Below, one piece after another: positions 35,837-44,826 of a stretch of 64,000 bases of DNA. Source of the stretch: Deinococcus sp. KSM4-11 (GTDB taxonomy: Bacteria > Deinococcota > Deinococci > Deinococcales > Deinococcaceae); NCBI RefSeq assembly GCF_004801415.1, contig NZ_SSNX01000010.1, forward strand, positions 1-64,000, written 5' to 3'. The notes under the pieces are model-generated. The model was not told the origin of the DNA. It made no database searches and saw only the letters and a program-made list of their open reading frames with translations. How positions within the stretch are numbered: the first letter of the stretch is position 1; every line of letters begins with the position of its first letter. Made by a program: the position numbers and the translations under genes.

Positions 35837-38272
35837 CTAGGGCGTCAAGGGACTCGTTCCGGACAGTCGAGTCCGAACCACGTCGGCCCGTTCTGGCCGT
35901 GCCAGCAGGTAGCCCTGCACCCGTTCACAACCCATCTCCGTCACGCCCGTCAGCTGCGCCCAGGTTTCAACGCCTTCTGCCACCACGTTCAGATGCAGGG
36001 AGTGGGCGAGGGCGACGATGGCCTGCACCACCCGATCCGTGCTGTCTGCCTGCCCCAGTCCCTGGATCAGGGATCGGTCGATCTTGACGGTCGTGACCGG
36101 CAACTCGAAGAAATAACTGAGGGCCGTGTTGCCCGCCCCGAAGTCGTCGATCGAGATGCCCACTCCCAGGGCCCGCAGTTCCCGCATCTTCTGCGAAATT
36201 GACGTCAGGTCCTGCAGCATGATCCGCTCGGTCAATTCCAGTTCCAGCCAGCGGCCGTCCAGGCCATACCGTCCCAGCAGATGGCGCACATCGTCGACGA
36301 AGCCTGGACGGGCGAACTGCAGCGGCGAGACATTGACGGCGACCAGGGCGGGAGCCACACCCTGGCACTGCCACTCCGATTGCTGGCGGCACACCTCGTT
36401 CAGCACCCACGCTTCGAGTTCGATGATCTGGCCACTGTCCTCAGCGATCGGAATGAATTCCGCCGGCGAGATCTCTCCCAGTGTGGGCGATGACCACCGC
36501 AGCAGGGCCTCCAGAGACGCCAGCTCGCGCGTGCCAGACGAGAAGAGCGGCTGATAGACCACGTACAGTTCATGATCGGTCAGCGCAGTGCGCAGACGGC
36601 TGGACACCTCGGCGCGCGCCTGGACTGCGCTGTTCATCTCGGACGCGAAGTAGCAGATGTTGTTCTTGCCCCCGTGCTTGGCCCGGTACATCGCCGCGTC
36701 CGCCTGCTTGTGCAGGGCGGCCGCATCGAGTGCCGTGTCTGGGTACAGGGCAATCCCGATGGACGCGGTGACCCGGGCCGCGTGTGGCTCGACGTGGATG
36801 TCGCGGCTGAGTCCGGCCAGTATCCGTTGGGCGACGGTGGCCACTTCCGCCACCTCGCTGACCTCGGTCAGCAGCACGATGAACTCGTCGCCGCCCAGGC
36901 GGGCCACGGTGTCACTCTGCCGGGTCGCTTCCTGTAACCGGCGGGCCGTGACCCGCAGCACCTCGTCGCCCGCCTCATGCCCGAGCGTGTCATTGACCAG
37001 TTTGAATCCGTCCAGATCGAGGTACAACACCGCCAGCCGGCGGTGGTACCGGGCGGCCGCGGCCACCGCCTGACCCAGCCGGTCACCGAACAGCACGCGG
37101 TTGGGCAGTCCTGTCAGGGCGTCGTGCTGGGCCAGGTGCGCCAGGTGCGCGCGGCTGAGTTCCAGTTCCGCCGTCCGCGTCTGTACGGTGTCCTCGAGGG
37201 TCAGCGAGAAGGCCAGCAGCTGCTCGTTGGCGGTGTGCAGCTCTGCCGTGCGAGCGGCCACCCGGAGTTCCAGGTGCTGGGTCGCCCGGTGCAGGTCGCG
37301 GGTCAACGCGGCGTTCTCGGCAAAGGCGGCCGCCTGTCTGACCAGCACCAGGGTGATGACCAGCAGGGTGCTCCACAGAACGCCCCGCCCCGTGAAATCG
37401 ACGGTGCCGTCCATCACCGTGTCCAGCAGGAGTAGGGCGGCGGCCGCGACGGCCAGGTAGGGGCCGGCCGTGAGCACCGTCCAGTTCAAGGCAGGGGCAC
37501 TGTGGGCACTCTGGTGGTGCTCACTCCGGAGGACAGCGGCCACACCGAACAGGAGGGCACCTCCCCCCCAGAACAGGTCAATGGGATGGCCCGGCACGTA
37601 GGCCTGCGTCGCCGTCAGTTCGGCAAACCCGGTGTCCGCCACGATGAAGGACGTGAGCGCCGCTGCCATCGTGACGGTGACCTGGCGGGGAAGCTGGTGG
37701 TGACGGGCCAGCAGCAGCAGCAGCAGGCACAGCAGGAGCAGGTCGGACGATGGATACGCCAGCGCGATGGTGCCAGCCAGTGGCTGTGTCCGGTAGGCCA
37801 TGACGAGGTCTGCCAGCAGAAACCGCCACGAGAACACCCCGGCGGCCGCAGTCATGATGCCCACATCCAGGCCCAGCCGCAGCCAGCCTGCGCGGCTCAG
37901 GGCGGGACGGGGAAACAACAGCAGGGCCGCGCCGACGAAAGGTGGGAACAGCAGAAACAGGGCGTCGGCCATGCTGGGGAAGGGCGCCACCTGACGAACC
38001 ACCTGCAGGTAGGTGAAGATGACCTGCGCCACGCCGAACGCGAGCAGGCCGACGCTGATGCAGTTCCACGCGGCTACCTCTCGCGTGGAGGTGACCCGCC
38101 GGGCCGTGCGCGTCGAGAAGGCGGCGGCGGTCAGGAATGTTGGGACATACAGCAAGCCCGCCAGAAACGGCTGGAGGTCCGCTGGCCCCCACCTGAACAG
38201 CATCCATGAGGCGTGCAGCAGGCCGAGCAGCGTCAGCAGTCCGAGCGGGACAACGCGGTTCGACTTCAGCAT
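35837..38272 (-). CDS. Membrane GGDEF-EAL protein (cyclic-di-GMP turnover)
   Basis: 811 residues; ATG 38272 behind AGGAGG (a GTG six bases upstream is less likely). About nine membrane helices fill residues 1-310, then a coiled coil ~315-375. The GGDEF domain has LGGDEF and an upstream RQSD inhibitory site. The EAL domain has the key motifs YQPLFSSG, EALLRW, NVSPLQF, ELTERIM, DDFGAGNTALSYF, KIDRSLI and VAEGVE. The EAL signature appears complete, so it may hydrolyse cyclic-di-GMP and possibly also make it. The N-terminal sensor module is unidentified. It stands between a histidine kinase and an HD-GYP/GGDEF protein. Confidence 0.92.
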   Translation of the reverse strand: MLKSNRVVPLGLLTLLGLLHASWMLFRWGPADLQPFLAGLLYVPTFLTAAAFSTRTARRVTSTREVAAWNCISVGLLAFGVAQVIFTYLQVVRQVAPFPSMADALFLLFPPFVGAALLLFPRPALSRAGWLRLGLDVGIMTAAAGVFSWRFLLADLVMAYRTQPLAGTIALAYPSSDLLLLCLLLLLLARHHQLPRQVTVTMAAALTSFIVADTGFAELTATQAYVPGHPIDLFWGGGALLFGVAAVLRSEHHQSAHSAPALNWTVLTAGPYLAVAAAALLLLDTVMDGTVDFTGRGVLWSTLLVITLVLVRQAAAFAENAALTRDLHRATQHLELRVAARTAELHTANEQLLAFSLTLEDTVQTRTAELELSRAHLAHLAQHDALTGLPNRVLFGDRLGQAVAAAARYHRRLAVLYLDLDGFKLVNDTLGHEAGDEVLRVTARRLQEATRQSDTVARLGGDEFIVLLTEVSEVAEVATVAQRILAGLSRDIHVEPHAARVTASIGIALYPDTALDAAALHKQADAAMYRAKHGGKNNICYFASEMNSAVQARAEVSSRLRTALTDHELYVVYQPLFSSGTRELASLEALLRWSSPTLGEISPAEFIPIAEDSGQIIELEAWVLNEVCRQQSEWQCQGVAPALVAVNVSPLQFARPGFVDDVRHLLGRYGLDGRWLELELTERIMLQDLTSISQKMRELRALGVGISIDDFGAGNTALSYFFELPVTTVKIDRSLIQGLGQADSTDRVVQAIVALAHSLHLNVVAEGVETWAQLTGVTEMGCERVQGYLLARPERADVVRTRLSGTSPLTP

Positions 38273-38430
38273 GGGCACCTCCTTTCACCGTGGCGCTGGG
38301 CAACGCCGCCGGACACAGGCTAGTGGGCCACCCCTGGCGGAACCCTTACAGCGGCGCCAGGGCGGCCCGATCACCCGTCCGGCAGTCACCGGGCCACGTC
38401 CGAGTCGGGCCGGTCAGAAACGGCCTCCGG

Positions 38431-41085
38431 TCAGGCCACCGGATGCCGTTCCGGCGTGGCGACCGCGGGGGTGCGACGGGCGCGTTTCCTGGCGTACATC
38501 CGCTGGTCACTGAGATGCAGCAGACCCGGGCTGTGGTCGGCATCCTGAGGAAAGGAGGCGACTCCGGCACTGACGCGCACCGCAATGCCGGTCTGCTGTG
38601 AGGCCAGGGCGACCGCGTCCTCTAGTTCCAGGAGAAAGCTGTCCTGATCGTGGAGATAGAGGGCGGGCGCGATGACCGTGAATTCGTCGCCTCCGATCCG
38701 GTAGCCGCGTGCCGTTTCTCCCAGGTGGGTGATCAGTGCGGTGGCCACCTGCTGCAGGAGTGCGTCTCCCTGCAGGTGGCCATGAAGATCGTTGATCTGC
38801 TTCAGGTTGTCGACGTCGACCATGACGACCGAGAAGCTCTGCCGACCCTGCTTCGCCTGGCAGAACGCCGCCTCGAGGTCGCGGTCGAACGCCCGACGGT
38901 TCCCCAGTGCCGTCAGTGGATCGGTGTGCACCGCCATCTGGAGCGTCGTGTTGGCTTCGAGGGCCAAGGCATACTTGTGCTCGATGTCGGCCAGGCGGAC
39001 GGCCGCGGCGGTGGGGTCGACCGTCGTCCCCGTTGGAGACGCCTGCCGCTCTGCCGTCGTCATCGACTCCCGGTGGATCAGCAGATCCGGCAGCTGGTCG
39101 TCGACCTCGACCGGGCCGGTCAGTGGCAGCAGCCCGGTGGCATGCAGGGCGAGCAGGGCGTCCACGATCTCCGGCTGAAAGTGCCGGCCCCGTTGGGCCT
39201 GGATTTCGGTGAGCACATCTGGCAGCGTCCAGGCGGCCTTGTACGGCCGGGGATGTGACAGCGCGTCGTAGACGTCCGCGACGGCCACGATGCGCGCCAT
39301 GGCCGGGATGGCGTCGCCCCGCAGGCCTGCCGGGTAGCCGCTCCCGTCCCAGCGTTCATGGTGGGCCAGGGCAATCTGCTCGGCCATCTGCAGCAGGGGG
39401 GATTCCCCGCCGCTCAGGATCCCGGCCCCGATGGTGGTGTGGCCCTGCATCTGTGCGAACTCGTCGGCCGTGAGCTTGCCGGGTTTCTGCAAGATGAGAT
39501 CGCTGATGCCGATCTTGCCCACGTCGTGCAGCCGCGCCGCCACCCGGAGGATGGCGACGTCGTCCGCAGCGTAGTGAAGCTGCCGCGCCAGCAGGGCCGC
39601 GACATGACCGACCCGCAGGGTGTGCTGTCCGGTGACGTCATCGCGGTATTCGGCCGCGAGGGCCAGGCGCGTGACCACCTCTACCTGCGTCAGGGCCAGG
39701 CGGCGCGTCTGGGTGGCCACCTTCGCCTCGGCGTCGAGGTGCGCCTGCTGGGCGATGGCCGTCTGCAGGTGGGACACCGCCGCCTCATGGTGGGCGCGTT
39801 CCACGTCGAACTGCACGGTAAGCTGCATGGTTCGTCGGTCGCGTTCCTGCGTGAACAGTTCCTGTTCCAGAATCCGGAGTGTCCAGAGGTGTCCGGCCGC
39901 CGCCTCGTGGGCGCCACCCGACTGTTCGACCCGGGCGAGGAGTTCATGAATCCGCGCGGTCTGCTTGACCGATCCCAGATCCGTCGCGAGGGTCAGGGCC
40001 TGCTCGAGGAACCCGCGCGCCTCGCCGTGACGACCGCGGAATACCTGCACCTCGCCGAGGCCCAGGCGCGCGTCGAGTTCGCTGTTCTGGTCGCCCAGTT
40101 CACACGCAATCTCCAGCGCCTGCTGAAAGTGCTCCAGCGCCTGCTCGGTGTTGTCCTGCAGCAGCGCGGCCCGGCCCAGCCCATGATGCGCGCAGCCGGT
40201 CAGGTAGCGCATGCCCAGCGTCTCCGAGACGTGCAGCGCTTCAGCGAACCGGGCTCGCACGTCGTCCGGGCGGTTGAGGTTGAGCAGGGCCTCCGAGACG
40301 TTGTTCAGGCAGTACGCTTCCAGGTTGTGCAGGCCGTGGTCGCGCGCCACCTTCAGGGCCCGCTCGTTGTACTCGTAGTTCTGCTGGTGGTCCCCGAGTT
40401 CCTCGTACACGTGACCGATATTCACCAGGCAGTGGGCACTGGTGGCGGGGTCGTTCACGGACTTCAGGAGATCGTACGCCTGCGTCAGGCTGGCCAGGGC
40501 GGCGGTGAGGTCATGTCGCGCCAGGTGGACATGGCCGATGTTGTTCAGGCACTGCGCGGCACCGAGGGGGTCACCGAGGGCCTGGCGGATCTGCAGGGCC
40601 GCGCCCAACTGCTGCAGCGCCTGATCGGGGCGCCCGGCGCTGTTCGACAGGGCCGCCTGATGGTTGAGGATCGACGCATTGAGGGCGGCGTCCCCGACGG
40701 CGGTCGACAGCTCGAGCGCCTCGTCGAGAACGCCCCCCACCCGGTCGAGGGCGCCCAGGTCACGCAGCACCATGCCCCACGCGAGCAGGGCGCTGGCCTG
40801 CGCCGCCTGCTCACCGAGGGTGGCGTACAGGGCCAGCGCCTCCTGCAGATGCTGCTCGGCCCGGTAAAGCTCCCCCAGACGGTGGCGTGCCCGGCCGAGC
40901 AGGAGCTGCGCGCCCGCCACGCCGGACGGGTAGCCGAGATCGGTCGCCAGCATCAACGCCTCTTCACCCGTTGCCGCCGCCCGGCCGGGGGAGGCGGCGA
41001 GCAGCGCCTCGGCGGCGCCGAGCAACGCATCGACGGTGGTGGGGGTGGGCTGGGCCGATGCGGGCAGATCGGTGGCGACGTACAT
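38431..41085 (-). CDS. TPR-HD-GYP-GGDEF protein
   Basis: 884 residues from ATG 41085, eight bases after the S8 protease stop. About 450 residues of tetratricopeptide-like repeats come first, followed by a coiled coil. The HD-GYP phosphodiesterase domain has RDDVTGQHTLRVGH, the metal-binding AARLHDVGKIGI and HHERWDGSGYPAGL. A C-terminal GGDEF domain has LTALGNRRAFDRDLE and YRIGGDEF and lacks an RxxD inhibitory site. It combines a domain that breaks cyclic-di-GMP with one that makes it, under control of a peptide- or protein-binding TPR region. Translation is probably coupled to the upstream protease gene. Confidence 0.9.
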   Translation of the reverse strand: MYVATDLPASAQPTPTTVDALLGAAEALLAASPGRAAATGEEALMLATDLGYPSGVAGAQLLLGRARHRLGELYRAEQHLQEALALYATLGEQAAQASALLAWGMVLRDLGALDRVGGVLDEALELSTAVGDAALNASILNHQAALSNSAGRPDQALQQLGAALQIRQALGDPLGAAQCLNNIGHVHLARHDLTAALASLTQAYDLLKSVNDPATSAHCLVNIGHVYEELGDHQQNYEYNERALKVARDHGLHNLEAYCLNNVSEALLNLNRPDDVRARFAEALHVSETLGMRYLTGCAHHGLGRAALLQDNTEQALEHFQQALEIACELGDQNSELDARLGLGEVQVFRGRHGEARGFLEQALTLATDLGSVKQTARIHELLARVEQSGGAHEAAAGHLWTLRILEQELFTQERDRRTMQLTVQFDVERAHHEAAVSHLQTAIAQQAHLDAEAKVATQTRRLALTQVEVVTRLALAAEYRDDVTGQHTLRVGHVAALLARQLHYAADDVAILRVAARLHDVGKIGISDLILQKPGKLTADEFAQMQGHTTIGAGILSGGESPLLQMAEQIALAHHERWDGSGYPAGLRGDAIPAMARIVAVADVYDALSHPRPYKAAWTLPDVLTEIQAQRGRHFQPEIVDALLALHATGLLPLTGPVEVDDQLPDLLIHRESMTTAERQASPTGTTVDPTAAAVRLADIEHKYALALEANTTLQMAVHTDPLTALGNRRAFDRDLEAAFCQAKQGRQSFSVVMVDVDNLKQINDLHGHLQGDALLQQVATALITHLGETARGYRIGGDEFTVIAPALYLHDQDSFLLELEDAVALASQQTGIAVRVSAGVASFPQDADHSPGLLHLSDQRMYARKRARRTPAVATPERHPVA

Positions 41086-41093
41086 GGGAGGCC

Positions 41094-42398
41094 TCAGGGC
41101 AGGGTGGTCGTCTGAATGAACGTGCCGACGTCGAGCCGGAGCCTCACCTTGTTGCCGTAGGCCCTGTTCACCGGCCGGATATCCCTGGCCGTCTCCAGAA
41201 GCGCCGTGAGCAGGACTTTCGGATCGACCTTGAGGCGCTGACCCAGGGCCAGGGCCACGGCGCCAGCCACCATGGGGGAGGCCATGGACGTTCCACTCCA
41301 GTACGAGAAGTAATTGCCGGGCACCGGACCCCACACCGTTTCCCCGGGCGCCGTCACGTCGAGCTTGTCGCCGTAGGTGGAGAAGGAAGATTTGCGGTCA
41401 CTGTTGTCGACGCTGCCGACCCCAAGGGTCTTTTTCCCATCGGCATCCCTGGCCGGCGCCGTGATCCTGTCGTCGCCCGAGTTGCCGGACGACGCGATCA
41501 CACTTACGCCCTGATCGGTCGCGAACTTGATCATGCGCGCGATTACATCGGACTTCTCGGTCGAGCCGAGGGACAGATTGATGATCTGGGCGCCGTGCAC
41601 GACTGCGAAATTGATGGCCTGCGCGATACTCGTCTCGTCCCCGCTGCCGTCGGGCCTCAGCGCGCGGATGGGCATGACCGTCGCGTGCGGCGCCATCTGA
41701 AGGACGATTCCGGCCACGCTGGTGCCATGCCCAAAACCGGGGTCACTGAAGCCGCCGCCTTCCTGCGGCACGGCGTCCCCGTCCACGAAGTCCCACTGGT
41801 CGCCCGGAGCGGCCAAAGCCCCCTGGAACATCTCGTGCTTGAGATCGATGCCGCTGTCGATGACGGCGACCTTGACGCCCTTCCCGAGGTTTGGGGCGGC
41901 CTTCCACGCGGCCGGCAGGCCGATCTGCGTCCAGGACGTCGTGTTCTCGGCAATGCCGCCCACCGCCCCGGAACCGCCGCTCCAGATGACGGCGCGGCCC
42001 CCACTCCAGATCACGGCCCGGCCGCCGCTCCAGATGACGGCGCGGCCGCTCGCGTCGATCCGGGTGGCCTGCCCCGACCACGCGCTGGACGTGCCGCTCG
42101 CATCGTAGACATCGGCGTTCGGCTCGACGGTCACGGTGGCGCTGCCCACGGACTGGGCCGCCAACGTCTGGCCTGCCTGGTGGGACATGCCCAGCACCGC
42201 GAAGCCCGATTCCGGGTGCCACACCACGACCTGACCGCCATAGCGATGCTCGATGTCCGAGCGGGAGTCCGTGTTCGCCACCGACACGAGTGACGTGTAC
42301 GGGTACGCCGCTGGTGCCGCCGACGTGGGAAGTTGTGAGCAGCTCACCAGCAGCGTCAGGGTGACGGTTGCTAAGACGGAAATAGGGTTGTGGAACAT
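41094..42398 (-). CDS. Subtilisin-like (S8) serine protease lipoprotein
   Basis: 434 residues; ATG 42398 behind GGAGG. The signal ends in a lipobox LVSC (Cys20), so it is probably anchored outside the membrane. A pro-region spans ~30-115. The catalytic triad is Asp181 (VAVIDSGID), His224 (GHGTSVAG) and Ser371 (GTSMASP), with oxyanion Asn306 in ASSGNSG; all intact. Between pro-region and catalytic domain, residues 118-141 are three perfect copies of GRAVIWSG. It lies upstream of, and is probably coupled to, the TPR-HD-GYP-GGDEF gene, an unusual pairing. Confidence 0.92.
   Translation of the reverse strand: MFHNPISVLATVTLTLLVSCSQLPTSAAPAAYPYTSLVSVANTDSRSDIEHRYGGQVVVWHPESGFAVLGMSHQAGQTLAAQSVGSATVTVEPNADVYDASGTSSAWSGQATRIDASGRAVIWSGGRAVIWSGGRAVIWSGGSGAVGGIAENTTSWTQIGLPAAWKAAPNLGKGVKVAVIDSGIDLKHEMFQGALAAPGDQWDFVDGDAVPQEGGGFSDPGFGHGTSVAGIVLQMAPHATVMPIRALRPDGSGDETSIAQAINFAVVHGAQIINLSLGSTEKSDVIARMIKFATDQGVSVIASSGNSGDDRITAPARDADGKKTLGVGSVDNSDRKSSFSTYGDKLDVTAPGETVWGPVPGNYFSYWSGTSMASPMVAGAVALALGQRLKVDPKVLLTALLETARDIRPVNRAYGNKVRLRLDVGTFIQTTTLP
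41976..42047 (-). repeat. 24-base tandem repeat inside the S8 protease gene
   Basis: Three adjacent 24-base units encode GRAVIWSG each time. Units 1 and 3 are identical and unit 2 differs only at wobble positions. The coding sequence stays in frame whatever the copy number. Confidence 0.85.
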
Positions 42399-42740
42399 GT
42401 GGTGGCCTCCGCGGTTCTAGGATTCAGGGTCATCCACGTGCCTGGTGAGTCATGACAAGCCGAAGGCGACTGGGGATACCGACCACTGTGCTCTGTGAAC
42501 TCTTACACGCTTCTGGCGCCGCGAAGCATGAACGCCGGCCTGGGGGGCCACCACCAAACCATGAAGAAAGCTGGGCCAGGAGTGGCTTGCAGAACTCCAC
42601 CGCCTGACGGGGTCTCTCCGTGTCCGATGTCTTTATGCCGACCGCATCCGGCGCAGTGGACGTCATCCGGTCGCTCGCGCTGCGCGGCCTCTTGCCACCT
42701 GCGAACAGCGGCCCGCTGGGCACTCCTGACCCTCCCAGAC
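42399..42740. other. Gene-free stretch upstream of the S8 protease
   Basis: About 340 bases. It should hold the protease promoter. An open frame on the minus strand (42430-42723) has no start signal or recognisable family and was not annotated. Confidence 0.4.
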
Positions 42741-43064
42741 TCAGGGGGGCGGCGGGTTCGTCATCGCGTAGTCCATGACGATCACGTCGTCAATCAGTCC
42801 ATCTAGCGACTCCACGAAGGCCAGGTGCCGCGGGTGCGGTCGGTAGGTGCGCAGGGCCTCAAGACTCTCAAAGGTGATCCGCAGGCCCAGGCTGTAGCCA
42901 TGGGCGTTCTCCGTTTCCTCGGTTTCGTTCAGCCCGGCGGACAGGGCCAGGATGCCCGGGATCTGCGCTGGGAACTCCCGGAGCGCCGAGAGGAGCGCGT
43001 CGGTCGTCGCGGCCGGGACAGGCTGGTTGAACCGGAAGACGACCAGATGTTCGTACGCAGTCAT
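42741..43064 (-). CDS. Dabb (stress-responsive A/B barrel) domain protein
   Basis: 107 residues from ATG 43064 behind GGAG. EHLVVFRFNQPVP, PGILALSAGLNETEE, GYSLGLRITFESLEALRTY and HPRHLAFVESL are the hallmarks of a Dabb ferredoxin-like domain, usually a small dimeric protein tied to stress or to catabolism. It follows the epimerase gene by 58 bases on the same strand, so the two are likely co-transcribed. Confidence 0.85.
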   Translation of the reverse strand: MTAYEHLVVFRFNQPVPAATTDALLSALREFPAQIPGILALSAGLNETEETENAHGYSLGLRITFESLEALRTYRPHPRHLAFVESLDGLIDDVIVMDYAMTNPPPP

Positions 43065-43122
43065 GACGTTCTCCAGTCCAGCGGCCAGGCCGGAGGGTGC
43101 GCTGGCGGTCGGCTCGCCGCGA

Positions 43123-44076
43123 TCAGGGCGTGACCACACCAGCCGCGATGAGCGCGTCCAGTGACTCGTGTACCGCTTCGAGGGACGAGTAACGTGGCGC
43201 ATACCCGAGGGCCGACCGCGCCTTCTCGATGCTGACCGACGGACTCCGCGCGATGTGCTCCCACGTCGCTCCGGCGTCTTCGGCAGACACCGTGGCCCGC
43301 CACTGGTCGTACGGCGCGTAGCTCAGGTCGGCGTCGTGACCGAACCATCCAGAGACGGCCTCGGCATAGCCGCGCAGGGTCAGAGCAGCTGGTGAGACGA
43401 CGTGGAACGCCTCCCCGACGGCGGCGCGCCAGTGGGTCAGGGCCCGCTCGAAGCCCTGGGCCACGTCGTCGGCATGAACGTGATGCACGGTTTCCAGGCC
43501 AAAATTCGGCAGGGTCAACGGCTGGCCCTGCGCGAGCTGGGTAAACACTGCCGGGTTGAAATGCCCGGCCGGATTCAGGGGCGTCCACCCGACCCCGACG
43601 ATGTGCCCAGGGTGCAGCACAGTGGCGGGAAACCCAGACTGCCGGGCCTCGGCGAGCAGCTCCCGCTCGATGGTGGCCTTGTCCACGCCGTACGTGCCGA
43701 ACGGCCGGCGGGCCGCATGTTCCTGGGTGGGCACCTCAACCGAGGGGCCGTGTACCCAGATGGTGCCGCAATGCAGGAAATGCTGAATGTGCCCCCGCAG
43801 CGCGTCGACCAGCTGTCGGTTGCTGTCCGGGGTAAAACAGATCAGATCGATTACGGCGTCCGGCCGGAGTGCCAGGATCGCGCGTCCGAATTCCCCCGCG
43901 GCTTCAGCCTGGGCCCGATCGAGGTTGACCTGCTCCACCGCCTTCCAGAGGCCCGACGGCTGGTAGGGCTCGCGCTGCTGCCGGCTGACATTGACCACAT
44001 CACAGCCGAGGGTCAGCAGCCTCGGGACGAGGTGGGTGCCGATGTGTCCAGTTCCGCCGATGACCACGACCCGCAT
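43123..44076 (-). CDS. NAD-dependent epimerase/dehydratase family protein
   Basis: 317 residues; ATG 44076 behind AAGGAGAAGG. The N-terminal NAD(P)-binding motif GGTGHIGTHL lies at residues 7-16. The catalytic pattern is a degenerate Tyr-x-x-x-Lys (FGTYGVDKATIE), followed by TVLHPGHIVGVGWTPLNPAGHFN. It is an extended SDR; the substrate is a nucleotide sugar or a related compound but cannot be named. First gene of a pair with the Dabb protein; divergent from the small gene at 44183. Confidence 0.82.
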   Translation of the reverse strand: MRVVVIGGTGHIGTHLVPRLLTLGCDVVNVSRQQREPYQPSGLWKAVEQVNLDRAQAEAAGEFGRAILALRPDAVIDLICFTPDSNRQLVDALRGHIQHFLHCGTIWVHGPSVEVPTQEHAARRPFGTYGVDKATIERELLAEARQSGFPATVLHPGHIVGVGWTPLNPAGHFNPAVFTQLAQGQPLTLPNFGLETVHHVHADDVAQGFERALTHWRAAVGEAFHVVSPAALTLRGYAEAVSGWFGHDADLSYAPYDQWRATVSAEDAGATWEHIARSPSVSIEKARSALGYAPRYSSLEAVHESLDALIAAGVVTP

Positions 44077-44169
44077 GACCTTCTCCTTTTCTGCTCTGCA
44101 ACACTGTACCGGAGGACGCTTCGCGGATGTCTCTGGTCACCTGCGGCACCGTGCGTGGTGGTCGTGGAG

Positions 44170-44175
44170 TACGGT
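44170..44175 (+). promoter_or_regulatory. -10 box of the 44183 gene (leaderless)
   Basis: TACGGT ends seven bases before ATG 44183, with no ribosome binding site. Confidence 0.4.
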
Positions 44176-44182
44176 GAGCGGT

Positions 44183-44356
44183 ATGGAGGAAGATACCGTC
44201 GAAGAGAGGTCGCACCGAGTGGCGAATGCTGAGCTGGTCGAGCTGCTCACCACGCACCTGCGCGACGCGGGCGTGGCCCTGCCCGTCGAACCGGTTCCCG
44301 CTATCACTCCAGACGAAGATAGCGACCTTTCGGCCGCTCTGATTCCTTCACTCTAG
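44183..44356 (+). CDS. Hypothetical 57-residue acidic protein
   Basis: Starts at ATG 44183 just after a TACGGT -10 box. The sequence is acidic and partly helical (VEERSHRVANAELVELLTTH, then LRDAGVALPVEP), without signal peptide or membrane helix, ending DSDLSAALIPSL. No family recognised. Evidence is the promoter position and the protein-like composition; it could be spurious. Confidence 0.4.
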   Translation: MEEDTVEERSHRVANAELVELLTTHLRDAGVALPVEPVPAITPDEDSDLSAALIPSL

Positions 44357-44578
44357 CCCGGCATACACGGAAACGCTACGGCACTCCGTAGCGTCGATTT
44401 TCTCCGTTCCAGCCGACATTCTGGTGCAGGTACGGTGAGTCGGGGATGTCTACGACAGCCTTGGCCACTGTCCTCCCGGCTGCTCCTGTCGCCCGGACGT
44501 GCGGCCCATGGGAACAGCGCTCCGAGCTTCGCTGTCACACCAGGGAGCCACGTGATCTGCCTCATGCCGGCGTTGCTG
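44357..44578. other. Intergenic, nothing secure
   Basis: A second TACGGTGAG word (44428-44436) precedes an ATG at 44446 that opens a 65-codon frame, but the protein is low in complexity and was not annotated. Confidence 0.3.
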
Positions 44579-44824
44579 TCAGGCCCGGCCCATCAACTTC
44601 ACCCGCCACTCGCCCGCCTCGGCGAGCCGCTCCTGAACACTGACCCGGAAGCGGGCGCCGTCGTGCATCTCCAGCACGCCCTCACGGCCTTCCTGGAGGG
44701 CCGCGTCGCCAGCCGCAGGATCCACGGCGATCCGCATGACCCCGCGTCCGCCCTCGAGGGCCTGGAGACGCCCCGTCAGCGCGTGCGCTCCAAAGTGCGC
44801 CACCACCGAATTGAATTCCCGCAT
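44579..44824 (-). CDS. Hypothetical protein downstream of PhyH-type gene
   Basis: 81 residues from ATG 44824, two bases after the stop of the dioxygenase gene. Beta-rich with alternating hydrophobic residues (GVMRIAVDPAAGDAALQEG, GVLEMHDGARFRVSVQERL), no signal peptide. Possibly a small accessory or cupin-like partner of the oxygenase; no family recognised. Tight coupling supports a real gene. Confidence 0.55.
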   Translation of the reverse strand: MREFNSVVAHFGAHALTGRLQALEGGRGVMRIAVDPAAGDAALQEGREGVLEMHDGARFRVSVQERLAEAGEWRVKLMGRA

Positions 44825-44826
44825 GT

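Noticed and set aside
42430..42723. 97-codon minus-strand frame upstream of the S8 protease
   Set aside because: No start signal, unusual composition, no domain; possibly a remnant.
44446..44643. 65-codon plus-strand frame after a TACGGTGAG word
   Set aside because: The -10-like word is twelve bases away rather than five to seven, the protein is low complexity, and it overlaps the better supported gene on the other strand.
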